Assembly (NCBI GenBank): GCA_019236485.1
Contig: JAFAIY010000106.1
Span: 1-13,548 of the forward strand
Direction of reading: 5' to 3'
Length of the DNA: 13,548 bases
From: Comamonas sp.
Lineage (GTDB): Bacteria; Pseudomonadota; Gammaproteobacteria; Burkholderiales; Burkholderiaceae_C
The notes beneath the pieces were generated by a model. The model saw only the letters and a list, made by a program, of their open reading frames with translations, did no database searches and had not been told where the DNA came from. Position numbers and translations under genes: made by a program. Positions 6,855 through 13,548 of this stretch are shown in pieces. The first letter of the stretch is position 1. Each line of letters begins with the position of its first letter.

Positions 6855-7982
6855 ATGAAATCCCGGCCCGACACCACTCAAGATACAAAGCCACTTACCC
6901 TGCAATCCTCTTGGTTGCAATTGAAAAACCAATGGCCTGTCATCGGCGCCGCAACAGCCCTTGGAGTGCTGCTTTCCACGGCGGCATTTTTTGCGGCGAA
7001 GCCGCGCTATGAAGTCAAGGCTTTTCTCGATAAGCCATATGCCAATGAGCTTACGGAGCTCAACATGGGCCGTAGCAATGCCAGTGGACTCGCTCAGTAC
7101 TCTCCGGAGCAGGTTTATGCATACTTCGTACGTAGGTTGGTCACTGATGAGGCCAAGCAGCGTTTTTTCCGAGAAACCTATTTACCGTCTCTGGACTCGC
7201 CTCCCGAGTCAGAGGAGGAAAAGCAAGCCTTATACAACAGCATGCTCAAAATAGTTCTTAACGTGATGCCTCCCCCGGAAAAGCCCAAGGGAGCAAGAGA
7301 CCTCTACAGTGTTGACGTCGAAGCACGTACTGGCAGCAAAGCAGCGGAATGGCTGCAAATTTTCCTTGCTCAGGTCTCTGAAGATGCCAGAAATGCCTTG
7401 ATCAAAGATATTGAACAGTCCATCAAGCTACAGGTGGAAAACACCGAACGCGATCTGGACGAGAAAAAGCATACAGCAGAGCTGATCCGAAAGGATCGCC
7501 AGGCTCAATTGACAGAAGCCCTGAAGGTTGCACAGGCGGTCGGACTCACAGACCCACAAATGACCACTGCACAGCCGCCCAGACAAGACATGGCAGCCTC
7601 GTTCCTTGATGGATCACGGCTGTATGCGCGCGGCTCCAAGTCTCTGCAAGCAGAACTCGGAATCCTTGCCAGCCGTAAGGATGACACCCCCTTTATTGAA
7701 GGTTTTAGACAAGCCCAAGCACAGCTCAATCTACTCAAGGAACTCAAACCCGGGGAAAAGAATTTCAAAATTTTCCATATTGATGGCGAAGTGATTGCTC
7801 CACTCAAGCAGGTCTACCCCAAAAAATCTGCATTCCTCAGTCTGGGCCTTTTTTTGGGTCTGGCTGCAGGCAGCCTGCTCGCCCTCATTCGATCCGGGCT
7901 CCTCCAGCAATTCTTAAAAGAGCCAGAAGAAGAAGAAGAACCCAAAGACTTGCCCCGCCGATTGGAAGCCGTGCGCAAATAA
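6855..7982 (+). CDS. Wzz-family chain-length determinant-like protein, 375 aa
   Basis: A second polysaccharide co-polymerase, closer to the O-antigen WzzB layout than the upstream one. Membrane span 1 is at about 27-48 and span 2 at about 325-346, preceded by the Pro-Lys turn VYPKKSAFLSLGLFLG that marks the second span in this family. The periplasmic part has a charged helix at about 180-225 and a WzzB-like stretch GLTDPQ...FLDGSRLYARGSKSLQAELGILASRKDDTPF at about 230-280. The C-terminus is cytoplasmic and acidic (EEEEEPKD). The ATG at 6855 lacks a good ribosome site. Base composition is AT-richer than the core genes, as in the first wzz gene. It is about 50 residues longer than E. coli WzzB. 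The gene is convergent with ung, with a 32-bp gap. No partner wzx or wzy gene is in view. Confidence 0.85.
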   Translation: MKSRPDTTQDTKPLTLQSSWLQLKNQWPVIGAATALGVLLSTAAFFAAKPRYEVKAFLDKPYANELTELNMGRSNASGLAQYSPEQVYAYFVRRLVTDEAKQRFFRETYLPSLDSPPESEEEKQALYNSMLKIVLNVMPPPEKPKGARDLYSVDVEARTGSKAAEWLQIFLAQVSEDARNALIKDIEQSIKLQVENTERDLDEKKHTAELIRKDRQAQLTEALKVAQAVGLTDPQMTTAQPPRQDMAASFLDGSRLYARGSKSLQAELGILASRKDDTPFIEGFRQAQAQLNLLKELKPGEKNFKIFHIDGEVIAPLKQVYPKKSAFLSLGLFLGLAAGSLLALIRSGLLQQFLKEPEEEEEPKDLPRRLEAVRK

Positions 7983-8014
7983 GCGCTAGCGATGTAGTGA
8001 GGGGCCTGCCTTCA

Positions 8015-8752
8015 TCAATACCCGTGTCTAAGCCTGAACTCCCGCGCCTTGCCGAAGTGCCCGTTGCCGATAAAAGGCACGGGAGGGCGCAGGGCCGACA
8101 GCGGCGAGGGATGGTTGCTGGTCAACACCAGATGCCCTCGGTCCCGGGGGATGAAAACGCGCTTGGACTGTGCGTGCGAGCCCCAGAGCATGAAGACCGT
8201 GGGCCGGCCCTGTTCCGCCACATGGCGGATGATGGCGTCGGTCAGCTCCTCCCAGCCGCGTTTGGCATGGCTGGCGGCCTGCCCTTCCTCCACGGTCAGA
8301 CAGGTGTTGAGCAGCAGGACTCCGTGCTCTGCCCAGCTCACCAGACTGCCGCCAGGCAGCGGGAATGGTGGAAAAGAGGTGCCCAGATCGCGCTGCATTT
8401 CCTTGAAGATATTCTGCAGCGAGGGCGGCAGGCGCACGCCCGAGGCTACGGAAAAAGCCAGGCCCTCGGCTTGGCCGCGGCCATGGTAGGGGTCCTGCCC
8501 CAGAATGACGACGCGCACCTCTTCGGGCGGGGTCAGCGCCAGCGCCCGCAGCGGCTTGGGCGGGAAGATCACCGCCCCGGCATCGAGTCTTTGCTGCAGA
8601 AACTGCAGCAGCCCCTGCCCCGTGGAGCCCGCAAAAAAAGCATCGACCAAGGCCTGCCAGCCCGGAGCTACGGGCCATTGCGCAGGATCGGCGCTGGTCA
8701 ATTGTGTCTGGGCTGAATCGCCTGTGTTCAGGCTCTGGCTTGCATGGTTCAT
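8015..8752 (-). CDS. ung: Uracil-DNA glycosylase, family 1
   Basis: Removes uracil from DNA to begin base excision repair; cytoplasmic and monomeric. The water-activating loop [18 protein letters not shown] starts at residue 85 with the catalytic Asp at 87. The uracil-contact segment [15 protein letters not shown] is at about 136-150, and the DNA-intercalation loop HPSPLSA at 214-220 carries the catalytic His214. The 245 residues compare with 229 in E. coli, the extra being an unconserved N-terminus. I chose the ATG at 8750-8752 (MNHASQ). A longer reading from 8827 adds 25 Pro/Arg-rich residues and would run across the intergenic region. It is divergent from the winged-helix gene with 166 bp between them. 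GC returns to core level here, so the AT-rich segment ends just before it. Confidence 0.96.
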   Translation of the reverse strand: MNHASQSLNTGDSAQTQLTSADPAQWPVAPGWQALVDAFFAGSTGQGLLQFLQQRLDAGAVIFPPKPLRALALTPPEEVRVVILGQDPYHGRGQAEGLAFSVASGVRLPPSLQNIFKEMQRDLGTSFPPFPLPGGSLVSWAEHGVLLLNTCLTVEEGQAASHAKRGWEELTDAIIRHVAEQGRPTVFMLWGSHAQSKRVFIPRDRGHLVLTSNHPSPLSALRPPVPFIGNGHFGKAREFRLRHGY

Positions 8753-8918
8753 ACCGTGATTCTCGCAATATCCTGCGCGCCCCGGAGCTTCGGGCGTCCT
8801 GGGCACCCAGGTCGCAGGCCGGCTCAAAATACCTGATTTCAGTGAGTGACACCGCCCCGCGGTTTGCCAAGAATGGCCTCCAACACGGCTGATCGCTCAA
8901 GCCGAAACGGAGCTATCC

Positions 8919-9317
8919 ATGCATCAATCCGCTGCCATCCATTCGGTCCCGTCAAGCAATACCTTTCTCTCCGGCGCTCGCCCCTTCAGCCTGGGGCCGC
9001 GAGGCTTCAGGTTTGCGGGCTGGGAGCTGCGCCTGCGCTCGCGCAGCCTTATCGGCCCCATGGGCCAGGAGGTCGGCCTCACCAAGACCGAGTTCGAGCT
9101 GCTGCTGGCCCTGCTCAAGCGCCCCAAGCAGGTCATGAGCCGTGAGCAGATCATGAATCTGACCCAGGCCGAGGACGAGATCTACGACCGCGCCATCGAT
9201 GTGCAGATGCTGCGCCTGCGCCGCAAGGTGGAGCCGTCGGGCAGCGCCCCGGCCCTGCTCAAGACCAAGCGCGGCGCCGGCTATTTTCTCGATGCCGATG
9301 TGCAGGCGCTGATGTAA
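8919..9317 (+). CDS. Stand-alone OmpR/PhoB-type winged-helix DNA-binding protein (no receiver)
   Basis: A 132-residue protein that is nearly all a Trans_reg_C winged helix. Residues 33-46 form the entry strands, GLTKTEFELLLALLKRPKQV at 53-72 is the signature first helix, SREQIM at 74-79 follows, the recognition helix is DRAIDVQMLRLRRKV at 90-104, and the wing is LLKTKRGAGYFL at 113-124. Typical response regulators carry about 120 residues of receiver before this; here only about 30 unconserved residues precede it. The ATG has GGAG 6 bases upstream, and only 166 bp separate it from divergent ung, so no receiver was clipped off within this gene. No histidine kinase is nearby. It probably binds DNA without phosphorylation control. 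Target unknown. It converges on trpC, 37 bp apart. Confidence 0.85.
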   Translation: MHQSAAIHSVPSSNTFLSGARPFSLGPRGFRFAGWELRLRSRSLIGPMGQEVGLTKTEFELLLALLKRPKQVMSREQIMNLTQAEDEIYDRAIDVQMLRLRRKVEPSGSAPALLKTKRGAGYFLDADVQALM

Positions 9318-9330
9318 TCCCGCGCTCGCA

Positions 9331-9348
9331 GCCCGGTGCGGCCCGGGC
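9331..9348. terminator. Possible bidirectional terminator hairpin between convergent genes
   Basis: GCCCGG (9331-9336) and CCGGGC (9343-9348) form a 6-bp all-GC stem with a 6-base loop, in the 37-bp gap between the converging winged-helix gene and trpC. No T-run follows on either strand, so the call rests on location and stem strength only. Confidence 0.35.
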
Positions 9349-9354
9349 CGTGCC

Positions 9355-10158
9355 TCAGTGCGCAAACAGCTTGGCCAGGGCCTCGCCGGGTTCGGGGGCT
9401 CGCATAAAGGCCTCGCCCACGAGGAAGGCGTTGACGCCGGCATCGCGCATGGTCTTGACGTCGTCCCTGCTCAGAATGCCCGACTCGGTGACCAACAGGC
9501 GATCGGCGGGCACGTTCTTCTGCAGCTCCAGCGTGGTCTCGATGTGCACCTCGAAATTGCGCAGATTGCGGTTGTTGATGCCTACCAGCGGGGTCTTGAG
9601 CTTGAGCGCACGCTCCAGCTCCTGAGCGTCGTGCACCTCGACCAGCACGGCCATGTCCAGGCTCTGTGCGATCTGCTCCATCTCGGCCATCTGTGCATCG
9701 TCCAGGCAGGCCGCGATCAGCAGCACGCAGTCGGCGCCGATGGAGCGCGACTCGTAGATCTGGTAGGGGTCGACCATGAAGTCCTTGCGCAGCACGGGCA
9801 GCAGGCAGCTGGCGCGCGCCTGCTTGAGATAGTCGATGCTGCCCTGGAAGAACTGCTTGTCGGTGAGCACGGACAGGCAGGCCGCGCTGACCTCGCCGTC
9901 GCCCATGGCATAGCTCTGGGCGATGTCGGCGGGAATGAAGTTGGAGCGGATCACGCCCTTGCTGGGGCTGGCCTTCTTGACTTCGGCAATCACGCCGGCC
10001 TGGCCGGCCGCGATCTTGGCGCGCAGCGCGCCCACGAAGTCGCGCGTGAGCACGCGGCTTTCGGCGTCGCGGCGCATCTCCTCGAGAGGCAGGCGCTTCT
10101 TGGCGGCGGCCACTTCCTGGACCTTGACGTCGCAGATTTTCTTCAAGATGTCAGACAT
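9355..10158 (-). CDS. trpC: Indole-3-glycerol phosphate synthase
   Basis: Closes the indole ring from carboxyphenylaminodeoxyribulose phosphate, the fourth step to tryptophan. It is a monofunctional TIM barrel of 267 residues, not fused to TrpF. Signatures: [11 protein letters not shown] at 58-68 with E59, K61 and the phosphate-binding Ser-Pro-Ser; [12 protein letters not shown] at 123-134 with catalytic K125; LVEVHD at 172-177 with E174; GINNRNL at 193-199; and ESGI near 225-228. The ATG at 10156-10158 has AAAGGAA about 6 bases upstream. It is the last gene of the trp block in this window, 35 bp after the small membrane protein gene. The first residues ([20 protein letters not shown]) are typical of proteobacterial TrpC. 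Confidence 0.98.
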   Translation of the reverse strand: MSDILKKICDVKVQEVAAAKKRLPLEEMRRDAESRVLTRDFVGALRAKIAAGQAGVIAEVKKASPSKGVIRSNFIPADIAQSYAMGDGEVSAACLSVLTDKQFFQGSIDYLKQARASCLLPVLRKDFMVDPYQIYESRSIGADCVLLIAACLDDAQMAEMEQIAQSLDMAVLVEVHDAQELERALKLKTPLVGINNRNLRNFEVHIETTLELQKNVPADRLLVTESGILSRDDVKTMRDAGVNAFLVGEAFMRAPEPGEALAKLFAH

Positions 10159-10193
10159 GGGATTCCTTTCACGGCTTGCGCCCGGCGCAGGCC

Positions 10194-10367
10194 CTACTTT
10201 GATTCTGTGCCGGGCTGCGCCTCGCGCGCAGACTCGGGAGCGGGGGAACGCACCACCTTCATGATGATGCGGTGCATGACGATGCCGACCACGATGAACA
10301 GAGCGGAAACGCCCAGCACGATCCAGGTGCCGGCATCGTTCCAGATCGGCGCGTCGAGCAGACTCAT
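10194..10367 (-). CDS. Small single-span membrane protein of unknown function in the trp operon
   Basis: A 57-residue protein that I cannot assign to a family. It has a short polar N-terminus ([13 protein letters not shown]), one hydrophobic span at about 15-36 ([18 protein letters not shown]), a basic juxtamembrane stretch (HRIIMKVVR) and a polar Ser/Pro/Glu tail. Positive-inside reasoning puts the C-terminus in the cytoplasm. I chose the ATG at 10365-10367, 7 bp after the trpD stop; a reading from 10418 would overlap trpD by 44 bp and add 17 unconserved residues. Tight spacing to trpD (7 bp) and trpC (35 bp) supports it as a translated operon member. Conservation could not be tested here. 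Confidence 0.62.
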   Translation of the reverse strand: MSLLDAPIWNDAGTWIVLGVSALFIVVGIVMHRIIMKVVRSPAPESAREAQPGTESK

Positions 10368-10374
10368 CGCGAGC

Positions 10375-11409
10375 TCAGGCCTGGGCGCCCAGTTTTTGCG
10401 TATAGGCGACCAGCTCATGGAGCTTGGCCAGGGCCGCGCCGCTGTCCAGCGCCGCCTGGGCGCGGCTCAGGCCGTCCTCGATGCTGGAGGCCACATTGGC
10501 CGCATACAGGGCCGCGCCCGCGTTCAGGCAGACGATGTCGCGCGCCGGGCTCCGGTCGCCGCCCAGAATGCCCAGCAGCACGGCCTTGGACTCCTCGGGG
10601 TTCTCGACCTTGAAGGCGCGCGTGCCCACCATGCGCAGGCCGAAGTCCTCGGGATGGATCTCGTACTCGCGCACCACGCCGTCCTTGAGCTCGCCCACCA
10701 GCGTGCCCGCGCCCAGGCTGATCTCGTCGAGGCCGTCACGGCCGTAGACCACGATGGCATGCTCGGCGCCCAGGCGCTGCAGCGCGCGCACCTGGATGCC
10801 GACCAGGTCCTCGTGGAACACGCCCATGAGGATGTTGGGTGCGCCGGCCGGGTTGGTCAGCGGGCCCAGGATGTTGAAGATGGTGCGCACGCCCAGTTCC
10901 TTGCGCACGGGCGCCACGTTCTTCATGGCCGGATGGTGGTTGGGCGCGAACATAAAGCCTATGCCCACGTCACGTATGCAGTCGGCGATGTGCGCGGAAT
11001 TGAGGTTGATGTTCACGCCCAGCGCTTCCATGGCATCGGCGCTGCCGCTCTTGCTGCTGACGCTGCGCCCGCCGTGCTTGCTGACCTTGCCGCCAGCCGC
11101 CGCGATCACGAAGGTGGAGCAGGTGGAGATGTTGAAGGTGTTGGCGCCGTCGCCGCCCGTGCCCACGATGTCCACCAGATGGGACTTGTCGTGCACATTG
11201 ACCTTGTTGGAGAACTCGCGCATCACCTGGGCCGCGGCCGAGATCTCGCCTATGGTTTCCTTCTTCACGCGCAGGCCCGTGAGGATGGCGGCCGTCATGA
11301 CCGGCGAGAGCTCGCCGCGCATGATCATGCGCATCAGGTGCAGCATCTCGTCGTGGAAGATTTCGCGGTGCTCGATGGTGCGCTGCAGCGCTTCCTGGGG
11401 AGTAATCAT
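10375..11409 (-). CDS. trpD: Anthranilate phosphoribosyltransferase
   Basis: Joins anthranilate to phosphoribosyl pyrophosphate, the second step of the tryptophan branch. The 344 residues match the family. The PRPP site is clear: [14 protein letters not shown] at 83-96 and [15 protein letters not shown] at 111-125. The N-terminal helical bundle ([20 protein letters not shown]) and the segment [14 protein letters not shown] are also typical. It is not fused to trpG, unlike in enteric bacteria. The ATG at 11407-11409 has GAGAG 8 bases upstream. A 125-bp gap holding a palindromic repeat separates it from trpG, longer than other gaps in the block, so expression may be partly uncoupled there. Confidence 0.98.
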   Translation of the reverse strand: MITPQEALQRTIEHREIFHDEMLHLMRMIMRGELSPVMTAAILTGLRVKKETIGEISAAAQVMREFSNKVNVHDKSHLVDIVGTGGDGANTFNISTCSTFVIAAAGGKVSKHGGRSVSSKSGSADAMEALGVNINLNSAHIADCIRDVGIGFMFAPNHHPAMKNVAPVRKELGVRTIFNILGPLTNPAGAPNILMGVFHEDLVGIQVRALQRLGAEHAIVVYGRDGLDEISLGAGTLVGELKDGVVREYEIHPEDFGLRMVGTRAFKVENPEESKAVLLGILGGDRSPARDIVCLNAGAALYAANVASSIEDGLSRAQAALDSGAALAKLHELVAYTQKLGAQA

Positions 11410-11431
11410 TGCAATATCTCTCTATGCTTTT

Positions 11432-11513
11432 AGGAGCTGCTTGCGCCTGTGCTGTCTCGATTACCTATGGTTTTCATTCTTGAACCAAGAGATGACAGGC
11501 GCTGGAAGCTATT
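11432..11513. repeat. Palindromic (REP-like) intergenic repeat between trpG and trpD
   Basis: Three paired segments in register build a long imperfect stem: AGCT (11435-11438) with AGCT (11507-11510), GCGCCTGT (11443-11450) with ACAGGCGC (11495-11502), and TCTC (11455-11458) with GAGA (11489-11492). The arms, of the form AGCTGCTTGCGC and GCGCTGGAAGCTATT, resemble a dispersed repeat I recall from many Comamonadaceae intergenic regions. In the trp mRNA it would fold between two coding regions and could protect or attenuate the transcript. Copy number was not tested. Confidence 0.6.
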
Positions 11514-11534
11514 GATTAATGAGTGGATCCCGGT

Positions 11535-12116
11535 TTAGTTCTGCTCAAGAAAGTTCTTCAGCATGGCATGGCCGTGCTCGGTCAGAATGCTCTCGGGGTG
11601 GAACTGAAGGCCCTCGATCGCCAGCGTCTTGTGGCGCACGCCCTGGATCTCGCCATCCTCGCTGGTGGCCGTGATCTCGAGGCAGTCGGGCAGCGTGCTC
11701 CTGTCTATCACCAGGGAATGGTAGCGGTTGACCGTGAACTCCCTGGGCAGGCCCGCAAACGCGCCCTTCTGGTCGGTGCTGATGACGCTGGTCTTGCCAT
11801 GCATCTGCTGGCCCGCGCGGATGATGTCGCCGCCAAAGGCCGCGCCAATGCTCTGGTGACCCAGGCAGACGCCCAGAATCGGCAGCTTGCCCGCGAAATG
11901 CCGGATCGCCGCCACCGAGATGCCGGCCTCGGCCGGCGAGCAGGGGCCCGGCGAAATCACCAGGCGCTCTATGCCCTCGCGCGCGATCAACGCCTCCACC
12001 TCGGCCACCGTGGTCTCGTCGTTGCGCAGCACGGTCACCTCGGCGCCCAGCTCGCCAAAGTACTGGACGATGTTGTAGGTGAAGCTGTCGTAGTTGTCGA
12101 TCATCAGGAGCTTCAT
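11535..12116 (-). CDS. trpG: Anthranilate synthase glutaminase subunit
   Basis: Class I glutamine amidotransferase that supplies ammonia to TrpE for anthranilate synthesis. The 193 residues carry the full triad: nucleophile C84 in [10 protein letters not shown], and H173 and E175 in QFHPES. The N-terminus [18 protein letters not shown] and the oxyanion segment [14 protein letters not shown] at 54-67 are typical. It could also serve para-aminobenzoate synthase, as TrpG/PabA often does, but the trp neighbours favour anthranilate. Its ATG overlaps the chorismate mutase stop as ATGA, and its AAGGAG ribosome site (7 bases before the ATG) lies inside the mutase gene, a layout for translational coupling. 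Confidence 0.98.
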   Translation of the reverse strand: MKLLMIDNYDSFTYNIVQYFGELGAEVTVLRNDETTVAEVEALIAREGIERLVISPGPCSPAEAGISVAAIRHFAGKLPILGVCLGHQSIGAAFGGDIIRAGQQMHGKTSVISTDQKGAFAGLPREFTVNRYHSLVIDRSTLPDCLEITATSEDGEIQGVRHKTLAIEGLQFHPESILTEHGHAMLKNFLEQN

Positions 12117-12469
12117 GCTGGCTCTCCTTCGGATGGATCAAGGCCCAGCCCGCTCGTTCCCGCACGCAAGCGGGCAAACTCGCGGTGCTCGTAGGCAATG
12201 CAGGCCTCCATGAGATCGCGGTAGACGGCCTCCATCACATCGGGCTGGCCGCCCTCCTGTTCGCAGCGCTCGCGCACGCGCTGCACGATGGCCTCGATGC
12301 GCGCCTCGTCGCGCACCTGGTTCACATCGCCCTTGATGCGCGCGGCCTGCTGCATATAGCCTATGCGCGTGACCAGCAGCGGCACCAGCACGTCGTCCAG
12401 CGCATTCACCTGGCGGCGCACGTCTTCCATGGTGGTGCAGTTTTCAACCTTGTCGATGGCACGACTCAT
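12113..12469 (-). CDS. Chorismate mutase, AroQ class
   Basis: A 118-residue all-helical protein that fits AroQ-class chorismate mutases, which turn chorismate into prephenate for Phe and Tyr. Aligned by eye with PchB of Pseudomonas, the active-site residues fall at a constant offset of 4: R18, R35 and K46 match PchB R14, R31 and K42, and E94 sits where PchB has Q90. The Glu suggests mutase rather than isochorismate-pyruvate lyase, but this is inference. There is no signal peptide and no fused prephenate dehydratase domain. The ATG at 12467-12469 has GGAGAG about 7 bases upstream. It lies between trpE and trpG and overlaps trpG by 4 bases, so it is made together with the competing tryptophan-branch enzyme. 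The last 17 residues are polar and unconserved. Confidence 0.85.
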   Translation of the reverse strand: MSRAIDKVENCTTMEDVRRQVNALDDVLVPLLVTRIGYMQQAARIKGDVNQVRDEARIEAIVQRVRERCEQEGGQPDVMEAVYRDLMEACIAYEHREFARLRAGTSGLGLDPSEGEPA

Positions 12470-12536
12470 TCCAGCTCTCCCCGGCGCTCTGCGCCGTCCA
12501 CATCACACAAAACAGGCACAGCAGCGCCAGAGAGAC

Positions 12537-12612
12537 GGCCGGCCAGGGCCGCCCCGCGGCAAAGGCCGTCGTCCCCCTTGCTGGGGGAAGGCGCGCGGCG
12601 CCTCAGGGGGTG
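12537..12612 (-). repeat. GC-rich intergenic repeat with stacked hairpins, between trpE and the mutase gene
   Basis: This segment contains TCCCCC-TTGCT-GGGGGA (12572-12588) and GGCGC-GCG-GCGCC (12590-12602), and ends CCTCAGGGGGTG. On the minus strand it reads CCCCCTGAGGCGC followed by GCGCGCCTTCCCCC and a GGGGCGGCC stretch, a pattern I remember as a very common intergenic repeat of Comamonadaceae. An unrelated hairpin, CGGCGC-TCT-GCGCCG, lies nearer the mutase gene at 12482-12496. The stems could slow or partly terminate transcription after trpE. There is no T-run. Confidence 0.65.
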
Positions 12613-12620
12613 CTCGTACC

Positions 12621-13548
12621 TCATTCCAATCCCTCTTCCACCAGTTCGGCGGCGCGCAGCAAGGCACGGGCCTTGTGCTCGGTTTCCTTCCATTCCAGCT
12701 CCGGCACGGAGTCGGCCACCACACCGGCCGAGGCCTGAACGTAAAGCATGCCGTCCTTGATCACGCCGGTGCGTATGGCGATGGCCAGATCCATATCGCC
12801 CGCAAAGCTCAGATAGCCGCAGGCGCCGCCGTAGATGCCGCGCTTGGTGGGTTCGAGCCGGTCGATGACTTCCATCGCATGCACCTTGGGCGCGCCTGTC
12901 AGCGTGCCGGCGGGGAAAGTGGCCTTGAACACATCCATGCTGTCCATGCCGTCCTGCAGAATGCCTTCCACATTGCTCACGATGTGCATGACATGGCTGT
13001 AGCGCTCCACGGCAAAGGCCTCGGTCACCTTGACCGTGCCGGTCCTGGCGATGCGGCCTATGTCGTTGCGCGCCAGATCGATCAGCATTACGTGCTCGGC
13101 GCGCTCCTTGGGGTCCGCCACCAGTTCCTGCTCGGTGGCCTTGTCGGCCTCGGGCGTGGCGCCGCGCGGGCGCGTTCCGGCCAGCGGGCGAATGGTGATT
13201 TTCTGACCCTCGGCCGTGTTCTCCTGGCGCACCAGGATCTCGGGGCTGGCGCCCACCACATGGAAGTCCCCGAAATGGTAGAAGTACATGTACGGGCTGG
13301 GGTTCAGCGAACGCAGCGCGCGGTACAGCGACAGCGGCGAGGCCGTGAAGCGCTTGTGGATGCGCTGGCCCACCTGCACCTGCATAAAGTCGCCCGCGGC
13401 AATCAGCTCCTTGGCCTGCTGCACGGCGGCCAGATAGTCCTGCTTGTCGAAGCTGCGCTGGGCCGGATGGCTTTCGCCGGCGCGGATCTGCGGCGCGCTG
13501 ACCGAGTAGCGCAGCTGGTCCTTGAGCTGGCGCAGCCGCTTCTTGGCG
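12621..13548 (-). CDS. trpE: Anthranilate synthase component I (5' part cut by window edge)
   Basis: Chorismate-binding subunit that makes anthranilate from chorismate and ammonia, the committed step to tryptophan. The C-terminal 308 residues are visible; the frame is open to the window end, so the Met-like start near 13424 is an internal GTG, not the true start. Signatures in order: [80 protein letters not shown] and [20 protein letters not shown]. These are the chorismate and Mg-binding elements of the family. The allosteric Trp site is in the missing N-terminal part. It is 151 bp upstream of the chorismate mutase gene on the same strand. PabB is the main alternative, but the trp context makes TrpE far more likely. 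Confidence 0.97.
   Translation of the reverse strand, partial: AKKRLRQLKDQLRYSVSAPQIRAGESHPAQRSFDKQDYLAAVQQAKELIAAGDFMQVQVGQRIHKRFTASPLSLYRALRSLNPSPYMYFYHFGDFHVVGASPEILVRQENTAEGQKITIRPLAGTRPRGATPEADKATEQELVADPKERAEHVMLIDLARNDIGRIARTGTVKVTEAFAVERYSHVMHIVSNVEGILQDGMDSMDVFKATFPAGTLTGAPKVHAMEVIDRLEPTKRGIYGGACGYLSFAGDMDLAIAIRTGVIKDGMLYVQASAGVVADSVPELEWKETEHKARALLRAAELVEEGLE

Noticed and set aside
4584..7982. One wzz gene split in two by the IS
   Set aside because: Each part has its own N-terminal and C-terminal membrane span and natural ends, so they are two complete genes.
9358..11433. A 691-codon open frame on the plus strand opposite trpC and trpD
   Set aside because: It lies antisense to two unmistakable enzymes and has a His/Ala/Gly/Gln-rich composition typical of the antisense frame of GC-rich genes. 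No family motif is visible.
13422..13424. A trpE start at the GTG near 13424
   Set aside because: The frame continues upstream to the window edge with sequence that fits TrpE, so this is an internal valine codon.

Overview
The window is GC-rich chromosomal DNA from a betaproteobacterium, most likely a member of the Comamonadaceae (Comamonas, Delftia or Acidovorax type). The basis is high GC with strong third-position GC in the core genes, the recG-oxyR pairing, trp genes broken up by a chorismate mutase gene, and two intergenic palindromic repeats of a kind I remember as frequent in that family. The genus is inference. No rRNA, tRNA or CRISPR array was seen, and no gene-free stretch exceeds 300 bases.

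Left part (1-4457): a truncated oxyR (peroxide-sensing LysR regulator, both redox cysteines visible at 199 and 208) lies behind recG (branch-migration helicase) on the minus strand. queA (queuosine tRNA modification) is divergent from recG on the plus strand. The recG-queA gap holds a candidate recG promoter overlapped by a LexA-like box.

Middle (4458-7990): a visibly AT-richer segment carries two unrelated-looking Wzz/polysaccharide co-polymerase genes on the plus strand. Between them sits a complete IS3-family element of 1231 bp (5480-6710) with 30-bp inverted repeats, orfA and orfB on the minus strand, and an A7G frameshift site. The element has no target-site duplication. Wzz-type genes normally accompany glycosyltransferase, wzx and wzy genes, and none are here. 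I infer that this may be the scar of an IS-mediated deletion of a surface-polysaccharide cluster between queA and ung.

Right part (8015-13548): ung (uracil-DNA glycosylase, minus) is divergent from a small stand-alone OmpR/PhoB-type winged-helix protein with no receiver domain (plus). That gene converges on a minus-strand tryptophan block in transcription order trpE (truncated by the window end), an AroQ-class chorismate mutase, trpG, trpD, a 57-residue single-span membrane protein, and trpC. The chorismate mutase and trpG overlap by ATGA, so the enzyme that diverts chorismate to Phe/Tyr is translationally linked to the glutaminase subunit that sends it to Trp. Palindromic repeats sit between trpE and the mutase gene and between trpG and trpD and may modulate the operon mRNA.

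No clearly new multi-gene system is present. The most notable items are the IS-scarred polysaccharide locus, the receiverless regulator, and the two non-trp genes embedded in the trp operon.
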